From Sphaerolaimus hirsutus (lineage: Eukaryota; Nematoda; Chromadorea; Monhysterida; Sphaerolaimidae), in NCBI GenBank assembly GCA_964036195.1, contig OZ038455.1, positions 8,573,855 to 8,637,854 of the forward strand: DNA of 64,000 bases, read 5' to 3'. Below are positions 21,860-33,142 of the stretch, one piece after another. Made by a program: the position numbers and the translations under genes. Each line of letters opens with the position of its first letter. Within the stretch, counting starts at the first letter, position 1. The notes beneath the pieces are model-generated. The model ran no database searches, had not been told where the DNA came from, and was given only the letters and a program-made list of their open reading frames with translations.

Positions 21860-24800
21860 ATGAATCCACAATGGCTAATTTCTACTGTATTCTTTACTAT
21901 CCACTGTTCGCACGGGGCCAACATCTCGCCGGCGGCTCAAACGCGTGCAGGTTATTTGAAAAGTGCAAAAGTCACGAAATAAATATCATATTCGCGAGGA
22001 AGTGTCCATTTCAGATCGCCTGTCGCTGCAGAATTTCCATACCTACCTGAAGCAGTTGAATTGGAACCAAACCGTGGACAAAATACGCGAATCTTTGGGA
22101 ATTGGGCCGGAGGGTGTGCCGCGGTCGGTTTAGCCTGTATATAATGATCGAGCAAGCAAGCGTAAAGCGATGGTTTTTACTCGGAGAAAACGTAAGCGTA
22201 TTTTTAGAGTAAACGTAAATACGTTTTAACAACTATAGCGCCAACGCGATGGCGCCATATCCGTGGCGCCCTGGTGCCAGTCCCAGACACTAAACGACTC
22301 TGTAAAATGTAAAAAACCCTGTAGAACGTCATGTGTCATGTAAAAGATCCCGTCAAATACAGGTGTCATGTAAAAAACCCTGTAAAGTGTTAAATGTCAT
22401 GTAAAAACCCTGTAAAGTGTAATGTGTATCCAAATCTTTATGTACCGTATCCAAACCTTATGTTTTTGATAAAAAAATACAAGATAAATACAGAAACGTA
22501 ATATTTGGATACGATACAATAAGATTAGGAAATCTCATGATACTTGACATGTTTTTTTACATGACATATGACACTTTTCATGGTCTTTTACATGACACGT
22601 GACATTTTAGAGGGTCTTTTACAGGTCTCTGACTGCCCCCAAGTCCCCATCCACCCACTACTCCGTTTGCGCAGGGAGGTGCTGCGGGCGGCGGAGATGC
22701 GCGAGGCCGGCCACCAGTTCAGCTTCGGCCAGGCCGACATGCCGCACAGCGCCGGACGGACCGCTGACCGGGAGAGGGCTATACTCGCCGCTCAGCACAT
22801 CTCTACGAGTTGGTTTGGGGGGGGGCGATATTGAAGAATTCATCGTATTTCCTCGAAATAGCCCTCCAAAAAATGGCCACTATGAATAAATAAGCAACCC
22901 CTCGGAATACCCCCTCGGAATACCTCTCAAAATGTCTACTCTGAAACAATCACGCCCAGAGGTATGTCGATGAATTACGGTATCTACCGGTTTGGTGCCT
23001 ATTCTGCTGGCAAAGTACCGTATTACCTCGAATTATCCCCCCCCCCTTGAATTAACCCCCCCCCTCGAAATACCCCCCCTAAATTTCGGCTGAGGAAATA
23101 ATAAACCCCCCCCTCGAAATACCCCCCCTAAAATTGAGTGTATTGTGAACGTACATGACAAATACCGCAGTTTGTGATCTGTACAAGGCAGAACACACCT
23201 AAAAACTGATGATAAAGTGACGTTAGGGTAGGGTTACTGTGTATAGGTATACAGTTTTAAATGCTTATAAACACGTATACATCCATGTAATTGCTTGTTT
23301 TTTCTACGTGTGAGTATGGGGGATTTCAGAAATTTTCTGGCGAAATAATAGACCCCCCCCCCCCTCGAATAACCCCCCCCCCCCCTCGAATTATCCCCCC
23401 TAAAATTTTGCTGGCGAAATAATAAACCCCCTGGGGGTATTTCGAGGTAATACGGTAAATTAAATGACAAATGGTAAATGCAAAGCAATTTGTCAAATAG
23501 CAAGTTGTGACCAGTTTTAAAGAGTGAATAGAAAAATTGAAAATAAGGTAAAATTTCTGTATTCGTATTCGTCTTTACTTTTTTCTTGTCATTTGCCCAT
23601 GTCCTGCAGCTTTTCACTTTACCCTTAACTCAATACTTTGCTTTTTTTATGATTTGCCATTAAACTTTGCCTCTGGCGATAACAACACCAGTTATAATTT
23701 TTGTGGTACACTTGCTATCAAACTACCTATGTAAAACATTACAAATTAGGGAATTTTAGCTGTAGAATTGATACCCTCCGAACCACTGCACCGATTTCGC
23801 TCATCTTTAAGCACGATAAATATCTCGTTTAATAAAATGTTTGCCGTGAAAAATTACGAAAAAACTGCCTTAAGCTTTTCATTGACATTTTTCATCGATT
23901 ATCGATTCAACGATTATAAATATAAAATAGAACGAGAATAATAAACCATTCATTCAATCTTCAGACAACAACGACAACCCCGGCTCCGGTAGGATATTCT
24001 TCGACCTAACCGGAATTCGGGAATCGAGCGTGTTGAACGGCACGCTGCACTTTCGAATCGGCCACCCCCCGCCCGTGTTCAGAAATGGCAACAGCTTCAA
24101 ATATGAGCTAGCTGTATACCGATTCATAAACTATCAGCAGATTGATCTGGACCCGCAGATTAAATCTTACAGGGTGCGTCCGGGATGCTGGATTTTCTTT
24201 ATTTTTTTTTGGGGGGGGGGGGCTGAAACTCCTGTGAGAGGTTCACTGACAGGTGCGTCTCTGACGTCACAAATCACTATATTTACAAATACACGTAATC
24301 GGTTACCTGGTGGCGTATGCCGCATATGGGGTCTGTGCCGGTGCGCATGTAAACCCGGTGCCCTGCCCTGGATGTGAATCCTGGATATGTCCCTGCCCAC
24401 CGCCCCCCCCCGATCACCGGGTTCTGGCCGGGTCTGTGCCGGTGCGCATGTAAACCCGGTGCCCTGCCCTGGATGTGAATCCTGGATATGTCCCTGCCCA
24501 CCGCCCCCCCCCGATCACCGGGTTCTGGCCGGGTCTGTGCCGGTGCGCATGTAAACCCGGTGCCCTGCCCTGGATGTGAATCCTGGATATGTCCCTGCCC
24601 ACCGCCCCCCCCCCGATCACCGGGTTCTGGCCGGGTCTGTGCCGGTGCGCATGTAAACCCGGTGCCCTGCCCTGGATGTGAATCCTGGATATGTCCCTGC
24701 CCACCGCCCCCCCCCCCCCGATCACCGGGTTCTGGCCGGGTCTGTGCCGGTGCGCATGTAAACCCGGTGCCCTGCCCTGGATGTGAATCCTGGATATCTC

Positions 24801-27800
24801 CCTGCCCACCGCCCCCCCCCCGATCACCGGGTTCTGGCCGGGTCTGTGCCGGTGCGCATGTAAACCCGGTGCCCTGCCCTGGATGTGAATCCTGGATATG
24901 TCCCTGCCCACCGCCCCCCCCCGATCACCGGGTTCTGGCCGGGTCTGTGCCGGTGCGCATGTAAACCCGGTGCCCTGCCCTGGATGTGAATCCTGGATAT
25001 GTCCCTGCCCACCGCCCCCCCCCGATCACCGGGTTCTGGCCGGGTCTGTGCCGGTGCGCATGTAAACCCGGTGCCCTGCCCTGGATGTGAATCCTGGATA
25101 TGTCCCTGCCCACCGCCCCCCCCCGATCACCGGGTTCTGGCCGGGTCTGTGCCGGTGCGCATGTAAACCCGGTGCCCTGCCCTGGATGTGAATCCTGGAT
25201 ATCTCCCTGCCCACCGCCCCCCCCCCCCCCGATCACCGGGTTCTGGCCGCGTATATGTATGTGCACATACGTAGTTAAATACCTATAAATAAACAGACGA
25301 GTAGCGCAAGCTAAAAATAATCGTAGACCGCATGCCAAGAATTTTCCTGTATGAAACACTACATCGTGACGTCATCATTCATATGATAAAAAATTGTTCC
25401 AAAAAAGAAGAACTATGTCAGGTACGAAACGAGACTCCGCCTTTTTCTTTTAAAAATATTTTTCTTTTTGTGAAAGTGGCCTCATAAGTATCGCGTTGGT
25501 GCGTCGGCGCATAAGACATAAGTGTGTGTGTGGATAAATACTGTGTTGTCTGTCGAGTTTACGTAAATGCAAATTCATTGCAAGTGTTATGGAGATGCCC
25601 CAGCGTTTTCTAATCCTTGTGGCGTTTCTATTTCATGTCGATTAGGGGTACCTAAGCTAGGACGCCACCCCTTTCAATCAAACAGAAAGAAACAAAGGTC
25701 ATTTTGCATCCAAAATTGATAATCCTCAGTATTTATCGCGGTGCAGAGTATCACAATTGGATCCGATCCCATGCCCTGGGAGGAAGTAAAGATTACGGAC
25801 TTGGTCAATCTGTGGCTGTTGGATGCACAAAAAAATTTTGGTCTGATGCTGCGAGCGAAGCCGATTAAATTGAAATCTGATGGCGGCAGCGGCGAGGGGA
25901 ATATCGATCTTGTTGTGAGAGAGGCTAATAACCAAAATGGGGTCGATGGGGTGAGTGATTTTTTAACACAGGTATTTGGATGTACTTGTTGCCAAGCTCA
26001 AATATAAATACCGTATTTCCTCGAAATACCCCCCTCAACATGGACACTATGAATTTATAAACCCCTCGAAATACCCCCCTCGTTTGACCCCCCCTCTAAA
26101 TTTCCACTCCGAAAAAATAAACCCCCCGGGGGGTAAATCGAGGAAATACGGTAAATACATTTGAGGCGTCTATTGCTTAAAGTCGACACGTCCAAAATCT
26201 GAAAATTTCGATTTGTACAAAGCTAGTTGTGTATTATTGCGACTATGGGCCCACGCCACACACACACTAGTTGATGTCACAAATTCGTGTCAATTGAATG
26301 TCAACTGAACAACACAAAAAATTATGAAAGCATCACACCTAGGTACAGAAACAATGAAAATTAAGTGTCACGATATAAAATTAACTAATTATGCTCTATC
26401 AAAGAGGAAAGTTGAAATGACATAATCAACCTATATTTAGTTGAATTTAGTTGACACGAATTTCGACGTCAACTACTACTCTGCGGCCACAATATTTACC
26501 ACAAATCCACCCCCTCTTCCCTTTCTAGAACATGCATCTCGAACTGGAGTTGGCTAACGCACGAGCCAGGGGTAAATACTCATCGTTCGTACCCGAAGCC
26601 ATAACTCCAGTGAACAGCACCTGTCAAACGGGGTCCGATGCCTGTTGCAGGCACAAATACATGGTTCGTTGTGGGTTTTTTAAGTATTTTTTTTCTGCCG
26701 TGGTTAATGGTAAAATGGAAACGTTTGCAGATTGACTTCGACGCGAGCAATATGAGCTACATCATGTCGCCGAAGCAAATCGAACTGTACTACTGCGCCG
26801 GGCGCTGCGATCCAGGTGCATTTTCAGAGTAAATCTTGAAGTGAACAATTGTTTTTGTTCACGTTTTTCAACAAAAATAAAACATCCGTATTCCTTCGGA
26901 ATACCCCCCCCCCGCGAAATGCCCCCCTCAAAATGGCCACTATGAATTTATAACCCCCCCCCTTAAAATTAAGTGTAAATGACAAAAGCTGCGGTTTGTG
27001 GTCCAAGCAAGGTAGAACACACGTTAGAAACAATAAATTAAAAACAACACACGTTAAAAACTTTTGGCGAAATAATACCCCCTCGAAATCCCCTCCCCCT
27101 CTCGTTTACCCCCCCCCCCCTCTCAAAATTCTCACTCTGAAAAAAATAAACCCTCGGGGGATATTTCGATGCTATACGGTACTTTTATTGTGAATATTAA
27201 CGTACCCTCGGAATCGGGTAGAAAATTTTTCTTTGACGTTTTAGATAGGTATATTCGCTAGATATAAAATTTACGGTTAAAAAAAAATTTCGTTGACGTA
27301 GAAAGCGACACGCGCACTAGTTGACACATGAGTGTCAACTTATCTGTGTCAATTTAGCTTTCGGCTTCACGTGTCGCAGTCTCGCAGATCGATCTCCAAA
27401 TGCACATGCGGCAATGTTGAAAAATAAATATTACGGCACGTACATGGCTCTGCAACACGTGGAGCCGAAATCTGAGTTGACACAGACCAGTTGACACACA
27501 TGTGTCAACTAGTGTGCGGGCCGCCATACATGCCCCACCTAGCGCCCTTCATCCACAGGCTACCTGTCGCGCACGGTGCACACGCACCTGACGGGCCAGG
27601 AGCTGCACATGCGCGCCGCCCAGGGCATCCGCGCGCCGCCCGTCGCCCTCTGCTGCGCGCCCACCCGGTTGCACGGACACAACATCGTGTACAGGACCCC
27701 CGCTGGTTGGGGGGTGTTGGGTGGTTGTGGGTTGTAGGTGTGGTGGTTGTCCCAAGCCCTGTAAAGTGTGAAGTAAGGTGTCAAGTGTTAAGTCAAATGC

Positions 27801-28337
27801 AAAGTCAAGTGTCAATTGTAAAGTAAAGTGTCAAATGTAAAGTCAAGTGTCAATTGTCATGCAAGTTTTAAATGTGAAGTAAAGTGTCAAGTGTGTATCC
27901 AAATATCATTTTTCGACATAAGATTTGGACACAAAAACATAAGATTTTGATACAAAACGTTAGATTTGGATACACTATTGACACTTTTCGTTACATTTGA
28001 CACTTTGCATGACAATTGACATTTGATTTAGCATTCAACTTTACATTTGATACTTTAATTTACATATGACACTTTACTTTACATTTGACATTTTACTTTA
28101 CATTTGACACTTTACTTTACATTTGACACTTTACTTTACACTTTACAGGGCTCGGGATTGGCACCTGGGTCAAAATTCAAATGTAAAATATCACCGCGAA
28201 ATTAATTTAGTGAAAAAAGTAAAAATAGGTCCATGATCATCATCCACACGTAATTAATATTCTTCTATTTCTTCGCAGGCAACGTGAAAATCCTGCACAT
28301 GCCCAATCTGATCGTTGCGGAATGTGGATGCGCTTGA
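21860..28337 (+). CDS. TGF-beta superfamily ligand precursor, nine exons, 390 aa
   Basis: Exons: 21860-21950, 22015-22123, 22675-22808, 23965-24173, 25747-25950, 26529-26663, 26731-26815, 27559-27705 and 28279-28337. All introns are GT-AG and the phases agree. The start ATG opens a signal peptide (MNPQWLISTVFFTIHCSHG). A propeptide follows, with FFDLTGI and VNLWLLDAQKNFGLML typical of the family. The cystine-knot domain has nine cysteines (281, 288, 289, 316, 320, 354, 355, 387, 389), ending ECGCA. The C-x6-CC opening fits the activin/TGF-beta/myostatin side rather than BMPs. Such proteins are secreted dimers that bind type I/II Ser/Thr kinase receptors. Oddities: I find no RXXR furin site anywhere (nearest NARARG, 259-264), and the usual W-x-x-W is replaced by MSYIM. 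NST at 278-280 could be glycosylated. Subfamily unknown. Confidence 0.88.
22178..22236. repeat. Family A fragment in TGF-beta intron 2
   Basis: gagaaaacgtaagcgta ... acgttttaacaacta, a right-hand remnant. Confidence 0.45.
22271..22640. repeat. Family D element in TGF-beta intron 2
   Basis: Left ctggtgccagtcccagacac, right ttacaggtctctgactgccc. The arms carry gtcatgtaaaaaaccctgta units and atccaaatcttatg-type centre sequence. Its right end lies about 35 bases before the exon 3 acceptor. Confidence 0.7.
22844..22980. repeat. Family C element in TGF-beta intron 3
   Basis: Left cgtatttcctcgaaatagcc, right gatgaattacgg then TA. Both ends are decayed. Confidence 0.5.
23018..23455. repeat. Family C element, long form, in TGF-beta intron 3
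   Basis: Left ccgtattacctcgaattatc, right tatttcgaggtaatacgg, TA on both sides. It carries the unique middle seen in the 62866 copy. Confidence 0.65.
24326..25247. repeat. Minisatellite of nine ~101 bp units in TGF-beta intron 4
   Basis: The block starting gggtctgtgccggtgcgcat begins near 24329, 24430, 24531, 24633, 24737, 24840, 24941, 25042 and 25143. Units are almost identical except for the length of a C-run (8-16 bases) before gatcaccgggttctgg and a few substitutions (tatgtccc versus tatctccc). Long frames cross the array on both strands but only follow the repeat. The G-rich minus strand could form quadruplexes. Confidence 0.92.
25248..25746. other. Rest of TGF-beta intron 4
   Basis: AT-rich. 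A single tgacgtcatc (CRE-like) at about 25368 is noted without other support. No repeat ends were found. Confidence 0.35.
26011..26151. repeat. Family C element in TGF-beta intron 5
   Basis: Left ccgtatttcctcgaaatacc, right aatcgaggaaatacgg, TA on both sides. It starts 60 bases after the exon 5 donor. Confidence 0.65.
26259..26512. repeat. Family L-like inverted repeat in TGF-beta intron 5
   Basis: ccacacacactagttgat and caaattcgtgtcaattg at the left pair loosely with agttgacacgaatttcgacg on the right. Confidence 0.4.
26885..27179. repeat. Family C element in TGF-beta intron 7
   Basis: Left ccgtattccttcggaatacc, right tttcgatgctatacgg. The unique middle (gtaaatgacaaaagctgcgg) matches the 53021 copy. 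Confidence 0.6.
27311..27520. repeat. Family L palindrome in TGF-beta intron 7
   Basis: cgcgcactagttgacacatg on the left mirrors tgtgtcaactagtgtgcg on the right. Inner segments agctttcggcttcacgtgtc and aacacgtggagccgaaat also pair. It ends about 40 bases before exon 8. Confidence 0.65.
27736..28168. repeat. Family D element in TGF-beta intron 8
   Basis: Left ggttgtcccaagccctgtaa, right ttacagggctcgggattggc. The arms are long runs of gtaaagtgtcaaatgtaaag units with an ataagatttggatac-type centre. The left end lies about 30 bases inside the intron. Confidence 0.7.
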
Positions 28338-28388
28338 CCGATCTAACTTCGATTTTGCACATGCTTTTGTACGTAGGTTAAATAATTA

Positions 28389-28662
28389 CCGTAAGTCCTG
28401 AAATAGGTCCCCTGGGGGTTATTCTCTCATCAGATATTTTTCGAATGGGAGCTTATTCATGACGAGGATTCATTTTTTCAGTGTATTCAGCAAAATTAAT
28501 CATCAATTTGTTGTAAATATGAATGGGGTTTTATGTAATCCACAATATCAAGCAAATGGGAATCCATAAAATCACACAATGGAATCACAGTTACTGAAAA
28601 TGAACTGGTAAACAAGTATTTATTGAAAAGAAGTTGTTGAAGAGTTATTAGGGGACTTACGG
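28389..28662. repeat. Family C-like element downstream of the TGF-beta gene
   Basis: TA-flanked inverted ends ccgtaagtcctgaaataggt and aggggacttacgg. The interior is not built of C/G runs, so this is a divergent subfamily, starting 50 bases after the stop codon and likely within the 3' UTR or just beyond it. Confidence 0.55.
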
Positions 28663-28814
28663 TATATAATGCATGCACATGGGGCGGCTGAGTTGCTTGG
28701 AAAATTAAAGTGGTGGAAAAAGTGCCACAAATTCATAAAGGCCACGGCCATAACCACCCTGCTGGCACCTCGGGAGCGTCTATAGTCTGATCGTGATCAT
28801 GTTTGTCCTATGCA

Positions 28815-29201
28815 CTCCCAGACCTGGTAAAAGACTCTGTCAAGTGTCAAAGACCCTGTAAAATGTCATGTGTCATGTAAAAGACCCTATAAAATGTCAT
28901 GTCATGTAAAAGACCCTGTAAAGTGTCAAATGTCATGTAAAAGACCCCGTAAAGTGTCATGTGTATCCAAATCTTATGTAAAAAATAAGATTTGGATAGA
29001 AAAACATAAGATTTTGATACGATAAAATAAGATTTGGATACGCATGACACTTTACAGGGCTTTTTACATTACATTTGGCACTTTACAGGGTCTTTTACAT
29101 GACACATGACATTTTACAGGGTCTTTCACATGACACATGACATTTTACAGAGTCTTTGACACTTTACAGGGTCTTTTACAGGCTCTGGGAGTGGCACCTG
29201 G
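28815..29201. repeat. Family D element
   Basis: Left tgcactcccagacctggtaa, right caggctctgggagtggcacc. The arms hold gaccctgtaaaatgtcatgt repeats around an atccaaatcttatgta centre. Confidence 0.7.
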
Positions 29202-29399
29202 TGTGGTGGGAATGGCTGGCACATACAGCAAAATATCGTTTAATGCCATAGAGTATGTATTCACTTTATTTAACGTTTGGTACTTTTCCATCACCACACA
29301 TCGTGTTTAATTCAGATGTAAATATAAAGATTTGATAAGAATCTCATTCTGCAATGCAAACGCTTGCAGTTGGTGTGCACCCTTGATTACCATATTATC

Positions 29400-29617
29400 T
29401 CGAATTATCCCCCCTTGAATAACCCCCCTCGAATTATCCCCCCTTGAATAACCCCCTCGAATTATCTCCCCTTGAATAACCCCCCTCGAATTAACCCCTC
29501 TCCAAATGGGCTGGGGAAATAATAACCCCCCTTGAATAAGCCCTCCCCTCGATTTAACCCCCTCAAATTTTCTGGCGAAATTATAAACCCCCATGGGGGT
29601 ATTTCGAGCTAATACGG
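29400..29617. repeat. Family C element
   Basis: Left ccatattatctcgaattatc, right atttcgagctaatacgg, TA on both sides. Repeated ccccttgaataacccccctc blocks fill the left half. Confidence 0.6.
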
Positions 29618-30051
29618 TATATACCTCTTTATGATTTTTTACTTTCTTCAATGGAAATTTCTTTCCTCGTGTGGCTTATTAGGGAGATTCTTTTATAAAA
29701 TGAGATACCATTGTACAGCAGATATGTAGGACTGCCTGCAATGTTCCAGTTGTTGTGTTCTTTTTACTGTGTGCCCCATTTTATATGATGTTTTTATCAC
29801 GAATAATGGCACTATTGACGTGAGTGCTACAGCTGTAGTTGCAATATGAAACAGTGCGAAATCGCGGTGTAAATATCACTCTTCAACTGATAGCATACCT
29901 AAAGCACTTTCAAACTACCGGTCAAATAATTGTGGGGTATCTGGAAGTTTACTTGTCACTTGACAGGGTTTGTAATATACGCCGCTGTGCTAAACGGGAC
30001 ACCCGATATGGGAATAATCTTTATTTGAAATTTTTTCAAACGACAACATCA

Positions 30052-31115
30052 CAGTTGTTCAAATTACCGAACTTTTTCAAAGTATATGTATATGAAAAAC
30101 ACTTTTTTACTCACCCCTGAGTACAGAAAATGTAGAATACTTTTTTATTGTACTTATGGTTTCTTGTACTTACCTGAGTAAAATACTTTTTTTCCGGGAA
30201 AATCTAAAATGAGTACTTCTCCCAGGAAAATGTAAAAGCTAGTACTTTTCTTCATAGTATGTGTATACCGGTAAGTGGGTACTTTCTTCATGGAATCTGT
30301 AAAAGTTACTACTCTTAACATGTGAGAGCGACAAAAATTGTGATTTGAAGTTTCTGAAGTACATTTTCTGTACACTTGTACTTTTCAAAAATCCAGATGA
30401 GTACAGGCAATTTGTTGTACTTAAAAAGTATATGTAAATGTATTTAAAGTCGGCAGACGTATCGCCCTACAAACATTTGCGTCAGTCTCTCCAGCGGAGA
30501 GTGCATGACGGCATTAGGTATTGTGACGCAATATTTTAACGATTGGAATAGATCGGGTCACGTATGAAAACTTGGCCCTTATCCCAGTTACCAGTTGCGT
30601 ATTATACAAATGAGAGTGAAAACTGAAAGTTAGCTAAAAATCGTTAAAATTTGCTTCGCTTTGCCAATTTCCACATTCATAATCACTATTTTTGTTTATA
30701 TACCTGGTTATATAGCTATTGTGAGCCTATTTTATTCATATTAATAGCGGATTTCGAAATTTTGGCCGGCTGCCAAGTTCTCTTCTGTTGGAACAGAGCC
30801 AACAAATGAAAAATAAAATAAAAACAAAAACGGTAGTTTGAACGGTAAAACGGTAGTTTGAATGGTCAAATTATTTACGAGCAACGTTGAAAATGTAGAT
30901 AACTAGGGCGTGGCACGCACGGACGCAGCGAAACGTCCATTTTTCTTTTGATATGATTTTCTTTTTCAATTTCTAGCGTCCGCGTGCGACACAAGTTTCG
31001 TTGTTCGCTCTATTCACGAGCGAATTTTAACTCTCCGATTTTGTAGGGTGAAATGTCCGCTGACTTTACCCAGTATATGTATGTTTTGAGTAAATGTAAA
31101 TACATTTTTACAACT
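30052..31115. repeat. Family A element interrupted by family F
   Basis: Left cacagttgttcaaattaccg, right aaatacatttttacaactcc. The gtacttttc/gtaaaagt units in between are broken by the F element at 30447-31066. Confidence 0.5.
30447..31066. repeat. Family F element, copy 1 (620 bp)
   Basis: Inverted ends aagtcggcagacgtatcgcc and ttgtagggtgaaatgtccgc ... tgactt, flanked by TA. It is highly similar to 34946-35545, differing mainly by a ~20 bp indel in the aacggtagtttgaa region. No coding frame was found, so it is probably a TA-targeting MITE. Confidence 0.7.
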
Positions 31116-31594
31116 CCACGGCAAAGCACTTGCAAATGACATGCGAATAAGATTTTTTAAATAGGGACGGTGTGTGTATTTATGTGTCTACTAGACTAAT
31201 CAAGTGTTCCCCCGTTCTGCTGTCGTGCTTTATGTAAAGTTTCTGGCTGAATGTTGAATGTTGAAGTTTTTCTCAACTGTGCATTTGAACTGTCCATACT
31301 GTAGTATATAGTTCATTGAACTTACTTCAAAATGTGTACTAGTTCAATCAACTAATGGGTACTATAGAATGGGGTTGCAAATTAATATAATAAGCAGTAC
31401 GCACGCTGCATCTACATTTTACCTATTTATTGTTCTGTTTATCTAAAGGTGCGATTACAGATCAAAGTTTATTTTGTAAACTTATTCAATTTAATTTAAA
31501 ATTTAATTTTGCTTTTACAAAGCAGTGACCAGAGGCAGCCTGTGCACTTAATATCGTACCTTCTTGGATTTTGTAGTTAGGTACTAATACAAAT

Positions 31595-31859
31595 GCCTTA
31601 TTTCCTCGAAATACTCGCAGGAAGTATTTTTTTGCCAGCAAATTTTGAGGGGGCTAATTCGAGGGGGGCTTATTCAAGGTTTTTTTTTATTTCGTCTGAA
31701 AATTTCGTGAAATATCGTAGTAAATCTTACTCCGCAACATGGTAATATAAATGAGACCAAATAGAATAGGTATATTTCGACGGAGGGGGGAGGGTATTTT
31801 TTCCTCAGGTCGCTCAGGGCTGGGGGTATTTCGAGGGGCGATAATTCGAGAAAATACGG
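31595..31859. repeat. Family C element
   Basis: Left ccttatttcctcgaaatact (decayed), right aattcgagaaaatacgg. Confidence 0.5.
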
Positions 31860-31860
31860 T

Positions 31861-32252
31861 AGGTGTATATTAAAACTTCATCGGGTTTTTGTCGACTGCA
31901 CTCCCGAAGTGCCATTGCTTCAGATATTGGCTTATTTCCAGTGAATGTAGTATAATACCAATTCAATTTGTAACGGCGACATGTTTTTGTGATTATCGAT
32001 AGGAGGAGTTACACTTCAGCTGGCCCGTTGTTATTTAGGCATCAGTAATTGTTTCACTTGTTTCAATGAGAATTGAGTGTCCACCCACGCGGAGTCGCAA
32101 TAAACTTACCTAAATATAATACTTGACGGGTTTTAGTTTGCTTTACCTACATTAGTCAGCTTGTTGTGTTTGCATTGGCTCAGATATGCAGGTGATGCTC
32201 AAACGCACTGTCACTGCGCAGCCCATTCATGTATTCATAGAGCAGATGAATA
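31861..32252. other. Interval without a supported feature
   Basis: AT-rich; no exon, repeat end or RNA gene was recognised. Confidence 0.35.
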
Positions 32253-32536
32253 CCGTATTTGCCCCCTCTTGAATAAGACCCCCCTGTAAGACAAGTGAGG
32301 ACAAAATAATTCACCCCTCACATAATTCCCCCTATAGGCAGATAATAAATAAGTTGTGTACTATAGAATTTGAAAAAAATGGCATTTTGTATCGTTAATA
32401 AAGCATATTTCATGAAATGAGTTGATAAAAGCATCCTTGAATAATAATTCCCCTTCGCATAATCCCCCCTCTCCATTCAAAAACTCTGACGGAAAAATAA
32501 TACCCCAGCCCAGGGGAATTATTCAAGCAAATATGG
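32253..32536. repeat. Family C element, diverged
   Basis: Left ccgtatttgccccctcttga, right attattcaagcaaatatgg, TA-flanked. The ttgaataa form replaces tcgaaata. Confidence 0.55.
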
Positions 32537-32714
32537 TATGTACGTAAAATACTGTGTTCGCTGGCTCACATGCAGATTTACCATATCCCATTGAATAAAG
32601 TCGGTGTTGAAATTTCCGACAATGAAAACAATGCCTTTAAAAAACATTGGATCATTCATTATTCACCTGGTCTATTTCAGTGCGAAGGGTGCAGTCTGAA
32701 AACTTTAGTTGCTA

Positions 32715-32835
32715 CCGTATGGCCGCGAATGTTTCCCCCTTGAATTAACCCCCCTCGAGATACTGAAAATATTCGAAATTTGCTGGCGAAATGATAAACC
32801 CCCTGGGGCCTGGGGGGTATTTCAAGGTAATACGG
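32715..32835. repeat. Family C element, short
   Basis: Left ccgtatggccgcgaatgttt, right tatttcaaggtaatacgg. It lies about 310 bases upstream of the carotenoid-oxygenase-like start codon. Confidence 0.55.
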
Positions 32836-33142
32836 TAAGTAAATACAAATGGAGCTGTAGCCCGTGCGCTAACATCACTCAAAATCTTTATGAATGTTCA
32901 CATTCAGGTCAAAAACTAAGGGCTGTGTCGAATACAAATGGGCAATCGTCATGCAATGCAATGCATGACTCATATTGGGAATTTAAGTTTACCCGATGCG
33001 CTGTCAGCGACGTTTGCGTATGCGCAGCGGTGGGAGGGATTAGCGCAGTTCTACGCATCAATTTGGTTACCTCAAAAGCGCACCAAGCATAATCGTTTAG
33101 AATCCAGTGTTTTCTGCTCACTGCTCAAATTGAACTCACGCA
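32836..33142 (+). promoter_or_regulatory. Upstream region of the carotenoid-oxygenase-like gene
   Basis: Unique sequence with a gcgtatgcgcagcg stretch at 33014-33027 resembling an NRF-1 type site. No TATA box is evident. The assignment as promoter rests only on position. Confidence 0.3.

Noticed and set aside
24414-25359. Long overlapping open frames of up to 165 codons on both strands
   Set aside because: They follow the ~101 bp minisatellite on both strands and change frame with each C-run length; no start, splice context or domain supports coding.
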